Of a stretch of 40,747 nt of DNA, positions 30,546 to 40,747 are shown piece by piece. Both the position numbers and the translations under genes were made by a program. The stretch covers positions 1 through 40,747 of the forward strand of contig JASJFT010000312.1 in NCBI GenBank assembly GCA_030770425.1. The letters are read 5' to 3'. Source of the DNA: Darksidea phi. Taxonomy: Eukaryota; Ascomycota; Dothideomycetes; Pleosporales; Lentitheciaceae. The stretch's first letter is position 1; each line of letters begins with the position of its first letter. Under the pieces are notes generated by a model, which made no database searches, was not told where the DNA came from, and saw nothing but the letters and a program-made list of their open reading frames with translations.

Positions 30546-30887
30546 AAGCCTATATATATAAGTTATAGTTAAAAATAGATACTTAGCTATAGAAACCCCT
30601 AATAACCGATACGAATTTCGTACGTTTATACGAATATAAGCCTCGTAGTATTTACTTTTATTAGAAGAGATAACGTAGGGTATCCCTAGCCTACTATACT
30701 AAGGGTAAGGAAATATTTTAGAACTGTTACGACTAATACGGTTAATAAGTATAAGATATTCTTTAGTTTTATAAGAAACTATAGAGGAAAAAGAGTATAA
30801 CTTAAGAAGATTCTAAGCTAACGCTAATATAGCCGAATACCGGATCCGGAATAACCTCCGAGCCGAAGGTTTAGAGAGGGGAGATAG

Positions 30888-31336
30888 TATTACGAACCAA
30901 ATATATACTACGGGATAGTAGTAAAAGGAGCTACTAGAGATTAAACCTATTACTAGCTTTAATATAGAATACGACGACTACGACTATAGTATAAACGATA
31001 ATTAGTATAGACGGCTTTACTAGAAAGTTATATAATAGATTAGTAGATCTATAGAGCTTAGTAAATATAGATCTATAGAGCTATAGATCTATAGATTAGT
31101 AGATCTATAGGAACGTAGAGCTATAGATCCTATAGATCTAAGGAAACCAAATTAATATATAATAACTACGAATCTCCTAGATAGTTTTCTCTTATAGTTA
31201 ATTTTAAATCTAGATTAATCCTTATCTATTAACGTAATTAAACTATTATCTATTTATTCTAACTCCTTCTTTCCTATCTTAAGTATAAACCCTAAATAAG
31301 ACTAAATAATCTATTAGGCCCGGACCCCGTTTAATA
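30888..31336 (+). repeat. 3' LTR of element A
   Basis: It is 449 bp and followed by GGTAA (31337-31341), the second copy of the target duplication. It differs from the 5' copy by C/T and G/A transitions only, as far as inspected. Confidence 0.93.
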
Positions 31337-31341
31337 GGTAA

Positions 31342-31585
31342 TCTAGTTATTTTACTTATTTCCTATTTCGGTTAGTAGATTAGGTAATCCCGAGGATTAG
31401 TCTAATAGTTAGTTAGCTTATTTAGTATACTAAGCTCTATTCGGGTATAAGAACTCCTTATTCTTATACCCTTATAATACTATCTTAGAATAGCTTTAAT
31501 ATACCGATTCTACTATTAGTTAATTAGAAGACTACCTTAGCTATTATAACTCCTAGTTAATTATACTTAGTTCTAAGGTCTTATA
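31342..31585 (+). repeat. Right part of the 5' LTR of element B
   Basis: It starts TCTAGTTATTTTAC and continues the LTR begun at 24278-24301. It ends GGTCTTATA. Its 244 bp plus 24 bp equal the 268-bp 3' LTR exactly. Confidence 0.88.
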
Positions 31586-34500
31586 TTATTTTAAGATCTC
31601 TAACTTTCGGCTAGAGATAGTAGCTAAATATTAACCCCCCTAAAATCCCTAGAGGTCTATAGTACTTAGGGTAGATAGCGCGTAGCGCTCCCTTAGGTAA
31701 GTCTTAAAACCGACCGCTTCGAGCCCCGATATTACTAGAGCGCCTAGTACCTCCCTTAGAGAGAAGGGACCTATAAAAGTATTACGTAGGATTAGACCTA
31801 TATTCTAAACCCTATAACTAACTTATCTTTATATAATTAACTAAATCGCTAAATTAGTATAATAATAAGATAGCGGACTCCCTAGACTAAGTAGACCCTT
31901 CGAAGCTACCTTCCCGTAAGGCCTCCCTATAGAAGAAAGATAAAGAAAAGAGGAAGACTCTAAGTCGAGCCCCGAGTAGGGTAAGAAGTACGCGAGCTTA
32001 GACTAGATCTTAAAGCTAGACTAGAAGTAAGATACTCTTCCCTAAAGAGAAAGCGTACTAGTAAAAGCTAATTAAGACCTATAAACTAACCCCCTTAGAG
32101 GTATTCGTTAATAAAGACGCGTATATTAACCCCTAGATTCTTAAAACTATCTTCCCCCCTTAAGAGGAGAGTATAAGTAAAGATAGCCTCGAAGAGAAAA
32201 TCGATAAGTATACCGAGAGGGTTAAATTACTTAGAGGAGAAAATAGACCCTAAATCCTCTATCTAATAAATATAGAAGGATAGAAAGAACTCCTAGACTA
32301 TAATATAGTCCGGGATATATTAGCTACCTAGGAGGGGCCTAATCTAATTACTAATATTCTAATAGATAATAGTCTCCGTCTTATTATAGCTAAAAGGCTG
32401 GCGTATACTATAGGAGTAGATATAGTTAGTAGAAACGCCTTTATAAATACTACGGCTAATAAGTTTAACTAATTAACTAAGAAAAGGGATAACTATAGAA
32501 GATAAGTTAAAAAGCTATAAGAAGAGCTCTAATAAGTCTAGAGAACTATAAGTAAGTAGTAGAGTTTAGAGGAAGACCTTAAATAGTCCTCCCCCGCGGC
32601 TACCTATATAAAGGCTAGATTCGTAGTCCTCTCTTAGTATAACCCTAAGTCCGCTTTTAAGGCTCCGCTATTATAGTATAACCCTAATAGTAGATAAGAT
32701 ATAGAAGAGGTAAGACTCCCCCCTATAACGGTATAACTAAACGACCTAAATATCGGCCCCTAAAGGACCCCTCTTATCTATTATATCCTACTTTAAACCC
32801 CTAGACTCCTAGGAAGATTCTAGTAGGATTTAGTCTAGTATCTAACCTTTTAGTTAAGCTTCTTATAAAAAGAGCTAACTACTAAACTAATTACATTTCT
32901 AGATCTAATATAGACTCCTCTATCTAATAAGAACTATTATAAGTACCTATTAGAATTAGATATACTACTCTTTACTATAGAGAAAATAGAAAATACTTCT
33001 ACTTCCCGCTCTAGTACCCCCCCTATAAGATCTCTATTAGTCTTACTAGGGTTTATAACTATTATCTTAGGTAACGGAATATAGATTCTTATTTAGGAGA
33101 AGAATATTATAGAAAACTACTAAAGTAAATCCCTATAAACCTCTAACTTCTAGAAGACTACGTTCTACCCTAATTCTATCTTATTTAAAAATAATAGAAA
33201 GCCTAAGTTAAAGAACTAGCTCTACGATATAGAATAGAAACTTATCGTTAATAAGGACTAGTATATACGAGAAATCCCCTAGTAGATAGCTAAGATCTAT
33301 CGAGTCTATATTATATTCTAACTAACGGATCTAGTAAAAGACTATATTTAGATATAGCTAAATTCTAGGGAAGAAGAAGTAGACTTCGTATCCGATATAG
33401 ATCTATTAGAATATATTAAGAAATACTACGAAGATTCCTATACGAAGAAGAAGATAAAAGTTAAATTCTACCGACTATATATAAACGCGTTTAGCGAAGT
33501 TAATAACTTTATTAAGGATTTTAAGCGTCTAGTAATAGAGACCTACCTATCTTACTACTAGTAGAACGAAGAATTCGTAGATAAGCTCTACTTCGAGCTA
33601 AGAAATAAGGTAGATCTATTTAATAATAATAATTCTACCTTTAGTAAGCTCTATAAATACGCGACTTTAGCTAATAGAGTACTACTTAAGAATAACTAGT
33701 ACTAAAAGACCTAACTTGTCTAAAGTAACTAATTAACTATCTTTAAGAGAAAGTAGTCGACCGTAAGTAGACCCTTCTCTAATAAGTTAGAAAAGAGGCT
33801 CGTTTATTTTAAAGATATCTCTAAGCTCTATAACTACTCTTTCGAGGAGTATAAGAAGTAAGACTATTATTTTAATTATAGGAAAAGAAATAAATAATAA
33901 GGCTATCTCGACTATATTATATATAAGGTAACGTAGAATATCGTAGAAGTAGAAGTTAATACTATCTTCTCTAATAATTCTAAGAAAGAAGCTTATTTAG
34001 ACTCTCTATATAAAGAGAAAAGTAGTTTAAAGTACGACTCTAATATCTTCTCTATAGTATTAAAAAATAAAAGTTACTAGGGGAGAGCTCCTCCCTAACG
34101 GCCTATATAGGAGTAATTAAACCTCTTAATTATTAACGACTTATTAAGATACTATAGCTCGTCGATTTAAAATTATTTACGCTCTCTATTTAACTTATAG
34201 TAAATAGTCTAGCTATATAGCTAAGAGAATTAGTAGATAGTAGTACTAGTACGTACCTATTAGTCTACTCTAAATATTTAAAGGTAGTAAAGAAAAAGCT
34301 AAAGCTCGTCTTCTATTAATTAAAGAAACTAATCTCCCTTAATAGGTTTAATAGGAAATACGGTTACTTAGTCGATATAGCTATCTAAGCTAATCTATTA
34401 ATCTAGGAAAAGGATATATCTATCTAGTTCCTCTTCTATAAGCTCGGGTATTACGATATAATACTTAGAAGAAAATTCTTTAAGTAAACCTAGTCCTTAA

Positions 34501-35389
34501 TCGACTATTATAACTAGACTTTATACTAGCTAGATAATACCCTAAAGTAGATAAAATATAACCTAACTACTATAGAAAAGCTAGATCCGAAGCTAGACCC
34601 GGAATACTAGGACGACGCTTTATATTACGATAACCTAATTAATTAGTAGGTTAAAGTATAGAAGAAGACCCGCTTACTTAGAAAGGATCTAATACTTAGT
34701 TTAAAGATTCTAATTAAAGCCCTTATAATCCTCTAGAAGGAGGTCTACGAGCCCGCCGAAGCCCTACTATAGGTAATAGAGGACTAGTAAGCTACTCTTA
34801 AGGAAATATAGAGAAACGTAGATAGTAATACTAATAGTAGTTTAAGGGATACTAAATCTAAGAAAAGCTAATAAGGTTACCGAAAAAATAATAGAAAGAA
34901 AAAGAAAGTAATATCTATCTCTAACGACCTACTAGGGTAGACTACTAGTAATAAGTTCGATATATATTTTCTCGAGCCTTCTAAGATATAGAAGCTCGTA
35001 GATAAGAAAGAAGTTATACTAGAAGCTACTAGTCTATATAAAATTAACTTATTAATTAGAGATAGATAGTTAAAAGACTTAGTAGAAGACTTAGTAGAAT
35101 AGAACGTATAAGATATAATAGTAGAAAAGCTCCCTTATAAAGGTTACGTAGGAGCTACTCTAGACTACTTCTTTAAGATTAACTTAGATAAGCTATCTTT
35201 TAAAAGGGAGAGTATCGACTATAAAATTACCCTTAAGAATAATATAAGTAAGCTTAGTATAAGCCTATTCTATAATATATCCCTTAAATACCTAAAGCTA
35301 CTAAAAGCTTACTTAGAAGAGTACCTAAAAAAGAACTTTATTATAACTAGTAATACTAATTTTACCTTATCTATTCTATTTACTAAGAA

Positions 35390-36000
35390 GCTAGAAGGGG
35401 GGTAGAGGTTCTACGTCGACTACCGAAAAATTAACGTAGTTACGAAGAAAGATATTACGGCTATTCCCTTAATTAAGAAGATACTAATACGACTCTCTAA
35501 AGTAAAGGTCTTTACTAAGCTAGACGTACGTTAAATCTTCTATTATATTAAATTAAACCCCGACGTAAAAGACCTTATAACTTTTAAAATATAATATAAG
35601 AATTATAAATACTATATTCTACCTTTTAGACTATATAATAGACCGGTAACCTTTTAGTACTATATTAATTAAGTACTTAAGGACGAAATCGACGAGATCT
35701 ATACTATCTATATAGATAATATCTTAATCTACTTAGAGGACCCTCTTAAGTATAAGAAATATATAAGTAAAATTCTAAATAAGCTTAAGAAGACTAGACT
35801 ATAGATCGATATTAAAAAGAGTAAGTTTATAGTTACTAAGGTAAAGTTTTTAAATTTTATTATTAGTACTAAAGGGATCCGTATAAACCCTAATAAGATA
35901 GTAGCTATTAAAGACTAGAAGAAATCTATAATTCTAAAAGAACTATAAGCTTACCTAGATTTCTATAACTACTACTAAAAGTAGCTAAAAGACTATAGTC
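35390..36000 (+). pseudogene. Reverse transcriptase remnant of element B
   Basis: Blocks found are RFYVDYRKINVVTKKDITAI, FTKLDVR, YYILPFRLYN, YIDNILIYLEDP and FIISTKGIRINPDKI. This RT differs clearly from that of element A, so B is a separate Gypsy family. The YxDD box reads YIDN because GAC/GAT became AAT. Confidence 0.82.
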
Positions 36001-38260
36001 GTATAGTCTACCTACTTACCCGACTACTACGAAAGGGAAAATTCTATACCTTCGGGCCTAAAGAGCGAGCTATATTTAAGAAAAGTAAGGTATTATTATA
36101 TTTAGATATTATTATAAGATATTACTCGCCCTACTATAGGACCCGTATAAAAACTAATATAAGTAACGGTATTCTAGTAGATACCTTTATATAGCTCTAA
36201 GATAATAGAATCTAGTAACCTATAGTCTACTTTATAAAGATAATAAAGTCTATAGAAATAAACTATAAGATCTATAATAAAGAGATACTCGCGGTTATAA
36301 GGGGTTTAAATAAATAGAGGACTTAGCTTATAGGGTTATAACTAAATAAACCCTTCTAAGTTATTACTAATTACCGGGTACTAGAATATTTCTTAACTAA
36401 GTATAAACTAACCCCGTAATAGGCTTACTAGACCGAGAAGCTTATAGACTACTACTATACTATTTATTACTACCCCGGGACTACTAATATTATCGCGGAT
36501 ACTCTCTCTCGAAAATAGAAGAAGTTAAAAACTTAGAAGAAAAAAGATAAAGTTACTAGAACTCGTATCTTTATTCCCTTTAGATAGACCTCTACTATAA
36601 TAGCCGTCTTAATAGTTACTACTAATACCTAGAATCCTAAGTATAAAACTAAAGCTTACTCTTATCTACTTCTTAATTATATACTTTATAAGAATCGTAT
36701 ATATACTATACTTAAACTAGAGTAAAAGTTAGCTCGTTAAGAACGTAAGTACCTATTTCTAACCCTATCTAGACTTCTCCTTTAAAAAGAGAAGTTAGTA
36801 GTACCTAAAGTAGGGTTCCTTAAGACCTATCTTATTTAGATAGTATATACTATATAGATTACTACTTATCTAAGTATAAAGAAAACTATTAGACTTCTAA
36901 AAGATCTATATTACTAGAATATAATAAACGAAGATATAAAGTATTATATAAGGAATTATAAGTAGTACTAATAGAGTTATAAACCTTAAGATAAGACTCT
37001 AGATCTCCTTAAACTACTTCCTATATCTAAGAGGGTATAGGAAGATATCTCTATAGACTTTAAAAGCTTCCTAAAGGACTATAAGGGATACGATAATATA
37101 TTTATAGTAATATATAGATTATTAAAATATACTTTCTTATTACTCTACTTTAAGACTACTACTACTAAAGATATAACTACTCTCTACTATATATATATAT
37201 AGTAAGTCTTTAGTCCTCTATATACTATAGTCTTAGATTAAGACCTATAGTTCGTATTAGACTTTACGAAAGAATTATATAGGCTTATAGAAATTAACTA
37301 GTTATTATCTATAGTCTACTATCTATAGACTAATAGTAATACGGAAGTTTTTAATTAATAGCTAGACTAATAATTATATCTCTTTATAAACTTCTATTAG
37401 GATAACTAGTCCGATCTTCTATCTAGTATAGACTAGGTCTAGGTAATTCTTCTATATAATATAACGGGATTTTCTCTATTCGAGATCGAATTCGACTATA
37501 AGACTTATTACTACTAGGACTAATAAGAATACGTCTATAAACCCTCCGAATTACTAAACGATATAACTACGTAGGTAGCCTAGAAGTTCGTAAAAATCTA
37601 AGCTAATATAGTTTAATAGGTTCGCGACTACGTCTAAGCTAATATCGTAGTAGCTTAGAAAGCCTAGAGCCGATAAGTTAATAAAAAACGCTACCTTCTA
37701 GATTTCGACGTAGAAGATTAAGTCTATATTATACCTAAGGGATTTACTACCTTAAGACTAAGTCTAAAATTAGACTAGTAAATATACGGATCTTATCTTA
37801 TTATCAGCTAAAAGTATAGCTTCTATATAGTCTAGTTATCCTTCTATATAAAGATATATAATATTTTCTATATAAATAGATTATATAAAGCTATATAAGA
37901 CCTATTACCCGATTAAGTACTCTCTAAAGAACTAGCTATAGAAGTAAACGGGTATCCCGAGTAGCCGGTAGTCTATATCCTCGATAGCCGGATTATTTAT
38001 AGTAAGCTCTACTATTAAATAGAATAGATAGACTATAACCTAGATCTAATCTACTACTTAGTAAGTAATTTTATAAACGTAGTCTAAAAAGTAAAAGAGT
38101 TCTATAATAAGTACCCTAATAAGCTAGGTCTATCTAAACGGCTAGTCTAGTAGTTAGAAGCCGCGTTATAAGATAAGTTCCTTAGCCCCTAGTTAAAAGA
38201 CGAGATACTAGTTAAGATAGGAACCTAGAAAAATCGCTAATACTAAGTATAGGCCCCCGC

Positions 38261-38485
38261 TCCTTATAGCCCGCCGAAACGGGTAGCGTAGCGCCTAGAG
38301 CTTAGGGTAATTACCCCTAGACTTAGGGTACCTTCCTTTATAGTCTACTAAAACGGGTAGTATATAGTCTAGAGCTTACGGTAATTACCTCTAAGCTTAG
38401 AGCTCCTCTCCTTTATAGCCTACTAAAACGGGTAGTATAACGTCTAGAGTCTACGGTAACTACCCCTAAGCTTAGAGTACCCTTC
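38261..38485 (+). repeat. Three ~74-bp tandem repeats near the 3' end of element B
   Basis: Units start at 38261 (TCCTTATAGCCCGCCGAAAC), 38334 and 38409, with periods of 73 and 75 bp. Each contains AAACGGGTAG and a short inverted motif GGGTAATTACCC or its variant. They lie between the chromodomain end and the 3' LTR, in the untranslated part. Confidence 0.85.
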
Positions 38486-38909
38486 TATAATCTTACTTTA
38501 CTATAGGTAGAGACGTAGGAGAAGTAAGTCTTATCTTCTAGTAGGACTACGCGTATATAACTCTTAGATAATATAGAAAACTAAGTTACTAGCGTCCTCT
38601 TATATATTCTATAACGCCCTTTAAATACGTCGAGTACGTTACGTAGTATATATATTAAAAAAATATTTTTTAAATAATAATTTATATAGTAAAATAAGTA
38701 GATATATATAGGACTATATAATATTTATATACTCTAAGGATAATCTAAAGGGTATTAGTTAAATTATTTTTTAAGTAGGGAGTAATAGATATAGGTACCT
38801 ACCTACCCCTCTTATCCCCCCTTTTCTCTCCCCCTCTAAAAAGTATTTTTTCTTAATTATTCGTTTACTAGGCCCTTAAGGATAAGACCTTATTCCGGAA
38901 GAGAGATAA

Positions 38910-39177
38910 TATTATAGCCTATTCCCTAGGTAACCTAGTTATTTTACTTATTTTCTATTTCGGTTAGTAGATTAGATAATCCCGAGGATTAGTTTAATAG
39001 TTAGTTAGCTTATTTAGTACGCTAAGCCCTATTCGGGTATAAGAACCCCTTATTCTTATACCCTTATAATACTATCTTAGAATAACTTTAATATACCGAT
39101 TCTACTATTAGTTAATTAGAAGGCTACCTTAGCTATTATAACTCCTAGTTGATTATACTTAGTCCTAGGGTCTTATA
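38910..39177 (+). repeat. 3' LTR of element B
   Basis: It is 268 bp, from TATTATAGCCTATTCCCTAG to GGTCTTATA, followed by TTATT (39178-39182), which is also the 5 bp left of 24278. Confidence 0.88.
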
Positions 39178-39182
39178 TTATT

Positions 39183-39211
39183 TAGATATAAAAATCTCTT
39201 ATTCTTATACT
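39183..39211 (+). mobile_element. Right part of the old LTR split by element B
   Basis: TAGATATAAAAATCTCTTAT continues the LTR part ending at 24277. Together they match the B-family LTR at 39326-39364 of element C. It is cut after TTCTTATACT by the start of element C. Confidence 0.72.
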
Positions 39212-39479
39212 TATTATAGCCTATTTTCTAGGTAACCTAATTATTTTACTTATTTTCTATTTCGATTAGTAGATTAGATAATCTTAAGGATTAATTTAAT
39301 ACTTAATTAGCTTATTTAGTATATTAAGCTTTATTTAGGTATAAGAACCTCTTATTCTTATATTCTTATAGTACTATCTTAGGATAGCTTTAATATATTA
39401 ATTCTACTATTAGTTAATTAAAAGGCTATCTTAGTTATTATAACTCCTAGTTAATTATATTTAGTTCTAGGGTTTTATA
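39212..39479 (+). repeat. 5' LTR of element C
   Basis: It runs from TATTATAGCCTATTTTCTAG to GGTTTTATA, with a length identical to the LTRs of B. Confidence 0.85.
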
Positions 39480-40674
39480 TTATCTTAAGATCTTTAACTT
39501 TTAACTAAAGATAATAGTTAAATATTAACTTCTAAAAATTTCTAAAGGTTTATAATACTTTAGGTAGATAATATATAATACTTTCTTAAATAAATCTTAA
39601 AATAAACTATTTTAAGTTTTAATATTACTAAAGTATCTAGTATCTTCTTTAAAGAGAAGGGATTTATAAAAGTATTATATAAGATTAAATCTATATTTTA
39701 AATCTTATAATAGACTTATCTTTATATAATTAACTAAATTATTAAATTAGTATAATAATAAGATAATAGATTTTCTAGGCTAGATAGACCCTTTAAAGTC
39801 TACTTTACTAAGTAAACTATCCTCTTATAAGACTTCTCTATAGAAAAAAGATAAAAAAAAAAGTAAGATTTTAAGTAAAACTTTAAGTAGAACTAGAAGT
39901 ATTTATTTAAGAAGCTAAAAGTTTTATCTAAAAAAAAAAGTATAAATACTAATTAGTCTATATAAGTATTCTAACTAGATTAAAGAGATTTATTAATTAA
40001 TAAGTATAGATTAACTTTTAGTCTCTTCTAATTATCTATTTTTATTAGGAAGATAAGAGTATAATTCTAAATAATATAAAGAATAAAATTAATTACTATA
40101 TATAAAAACTTTAATTATTTAAAGAAAAAAATTAATTAAAGATATTCTACTTAATAAATATAAAGGAATAAGAAGTTTCTTTTAATTATAATATAATTTA
40201 AGAGTTATTAAAAATCTAGAAAGATTTAAATCTAATAATTAATATTTTAATAAATAATAATCTTTATCTAACTATAATTTAAAGACTAATAGTTATACTT
40301 AGAATAGATATTATTATAAAGAATATTTACGTAAAATCCCTATCTAATAAGTATTTATAATATTAGAAATATCTTAATAACTAAGTTACTAAGTTAAAGA
40401 AGAAGCTTTAATAGTATTAAGAAATTATAAATTAATAGTAAAGCTTAAAGAAGAATTTTAAGTAATTCTTCTATATAATAACTTATATTAAGATTAGACT
40501 AGTAGTTCTTTCTTAATATAATATTTACTTTATATTTACTTTTAAGACTTTATTATTATAATATAATTCTAATAATAAATAGATTATTAAAGAAATAAGA
40601 TATCTTTTTACTATAATACTTTTAAATAATATAAACTTTAATTCTTATAAAATTTTATAAATACCTAGACTATT
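39212..40674 (+). mobile_element. Element C: heavily decayed B-family Gypsy, 5' part
   Basis: The LTR is 39212-39479 (268 bp, no indel against B's). The internal region from 39480 aligns with 31586 onward of element B for about 1.2 kb. Unlike A and B, almost all CpG and many CpC sites are also lost: for example, CCCCTAAAATCCCTAGAG in B corresponds to TTCTAAAAATTTCTAAAG here. It therefore belongs to a more mutated layer. The element is interrupted at 40675 by an inverted LTR. Confidence 0.8.
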
Positions 40675-40747
40675 TATAAGACCCTAGGACTAAGTATAAT
40701 TAACTAGAAGTTATAATAGCTAAGGTAGCCTTCTAATTAACTAATAG
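40675..40747 (-). mobile_element. Element D: inverted B-family LTR end at the window edge
   Basis: The sequence starting TATAAGACCCTAGGACTAAG is the reverse complement of the 3' end of the B-family LTR (compare 39105-39177). It is less mutated than element C around it, so a separate element inserted into C in the opposite orientation. It runs out of the window. Confidence 0.8.

Larger units (their letters stand above)
24302..31336 (+). mobile_element. Element A: Ty3/Gypsy chromovirus-type retrotransposon, RIP-inactivated
   Basis: Both LTRs are 449 bp, start TATTACGAACC and end CCGTTTAATA (TG...CA after RIP). They are flanked by the 5-bp duplication GGTAA (24297-24301, 31337-31341). A purine tract (AGAGAGGGGAGATAG) precedes the 3' LTR. 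The domain order on plus is gag with a CCHC knuckle, protease, RT, RNase H, integrase, chromodomain. Every former frame is broken by TAG/TAA, and no ORF above 60 codons survives. All LTR-LTR differences I inspected are transitions, so LTR divergence would overestimate age. Confidence 0.92.
24278..39177 (+). mobile_element. Element B: Ty3/Gypsy LTR retrotransposon, split by element A
   Basis: The 5' LTR is 24278-24301 plus 31342-31585 (268 bp after removing A and one GGTAA); the 3' LTR is 38910-39177 (268 bp). The target duplication is TTATT (24273-24277 and 39178-39182). A purine-rich tract (GGAAGAGAGATAA) precedes the 3' LTR. The degraded plus-strand frame, with stops at former Gln/Trp codons, shows gag (about 33,160-33,900), a protease with DIILRRKFF (about 34,240-34,520), RT (about 35,390-36,000: YRKIN, and YIDNILIY where the DD has become DN), RNase H ending ADTLSRK (about 36,510), integrase (about 36,760-37,700) and a C-terminal chromodomain-like part (about 37,960-38,170). 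CpA and TpG are nearly absent; CpG is kept. It is non-functional. Confidence 0.85.

Noticed and set aside
24302..31336. Dating element A by LTR divergence
   Set aside because: The differences are RIP-type transitions, so they do not measure time since insertion.
24000..40747. CRISPR, tRNA or rRNA genes in the AT-rich block
   Set aside because: Short repeats there are LTR-internal; no tRNA cloverleaf or rRNA signature was recognised by eye.

Overview
The window is from a filamentous ascomycete (Pezizomycotina). The evidence is short introns of 44-66 bp with GT...CTAAC/CTGAC...AG signals, fungal-only protein families (DUF6601, DUF7924, FunK1, HET, NLR genes with TPR tails), and repeats saturated with C-to-T changes of the repeat-induced point mutation (RIP) type. 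The genus cannot be fixed from the sequence; the mixture would suit Dothideomycetes.

Layout. 1-3000: an NLR gene on the minus strand (alpha/beta hydrolase, NB-ARC, TPR). 3244-4200: a DUF6601 membrane protein. 4270-6470: debris (pogo-type transposase tail, kinase fragment, a 407-bp inverted-repeat element, unassigned sequence). 7179-7781: an unrecognised small protein. 9742-11812: a second NLR on the minus strand (NB-ARC-TPR). 12071-13125: a mosaic of gene fragments (HET on plus; FunK1 and two kinase pieces on minus). 13411-14025: an acidic ORF with a hexanucleotide repeat, then a RIP-mutated Gypsy fragment. 14098-15110: an O-methyltransferase pseudogene on minus. 15448-16963: a LYS9-like saccharopine dehydrogenase gene with one frameshift. 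17268-18712: an AT-hook ORF and an F-box gene. 19616-20042: a MITE-like element. 20448-21269: a kinase-like gene. 22044-23632: a DUF7924 nuclease-like gene. From about 23,930 to the window end there are no intact genes, only nested RIP-mutated LTR retrotransposons.

The repeat block can be unpicked. A 7.0-kb Ty3/Gypsy chromovirus (A, 24302-31336, 449-bp LTRs, target duplication GGTAA) sits in the 5' LTR of a second Gypsy element (B, 268-bp LTRs, target duplication TTATT). B sits in an older solo or partial LTR of its own family, which itself interrupts another LTR. A third, much more heavily mutated member of B's family (C) starts at 39212, and a reverse-orientation LTR (D) interrupts C at 40675.

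Biologically this looks like a fast-evolving accessory segment beside an AT-rich repeat island. It carries self/non-self recognition genes (two NLRs, a HET fragment), kinase-like and nuclease-like accessory genes, and many broken copies. Both NLRs lose their C-terminal TPR part by a single small lesion. RIP-type stops extend into the methyltransferase pseudogene beside a Gypsy fragment. No complete new multi-gene system could be demonstrated. The most unusual points are the antisense coiled-coil frame in element A, the self-nested LTR insertions, and the chimeric fragment cluster at 12-13 kb.
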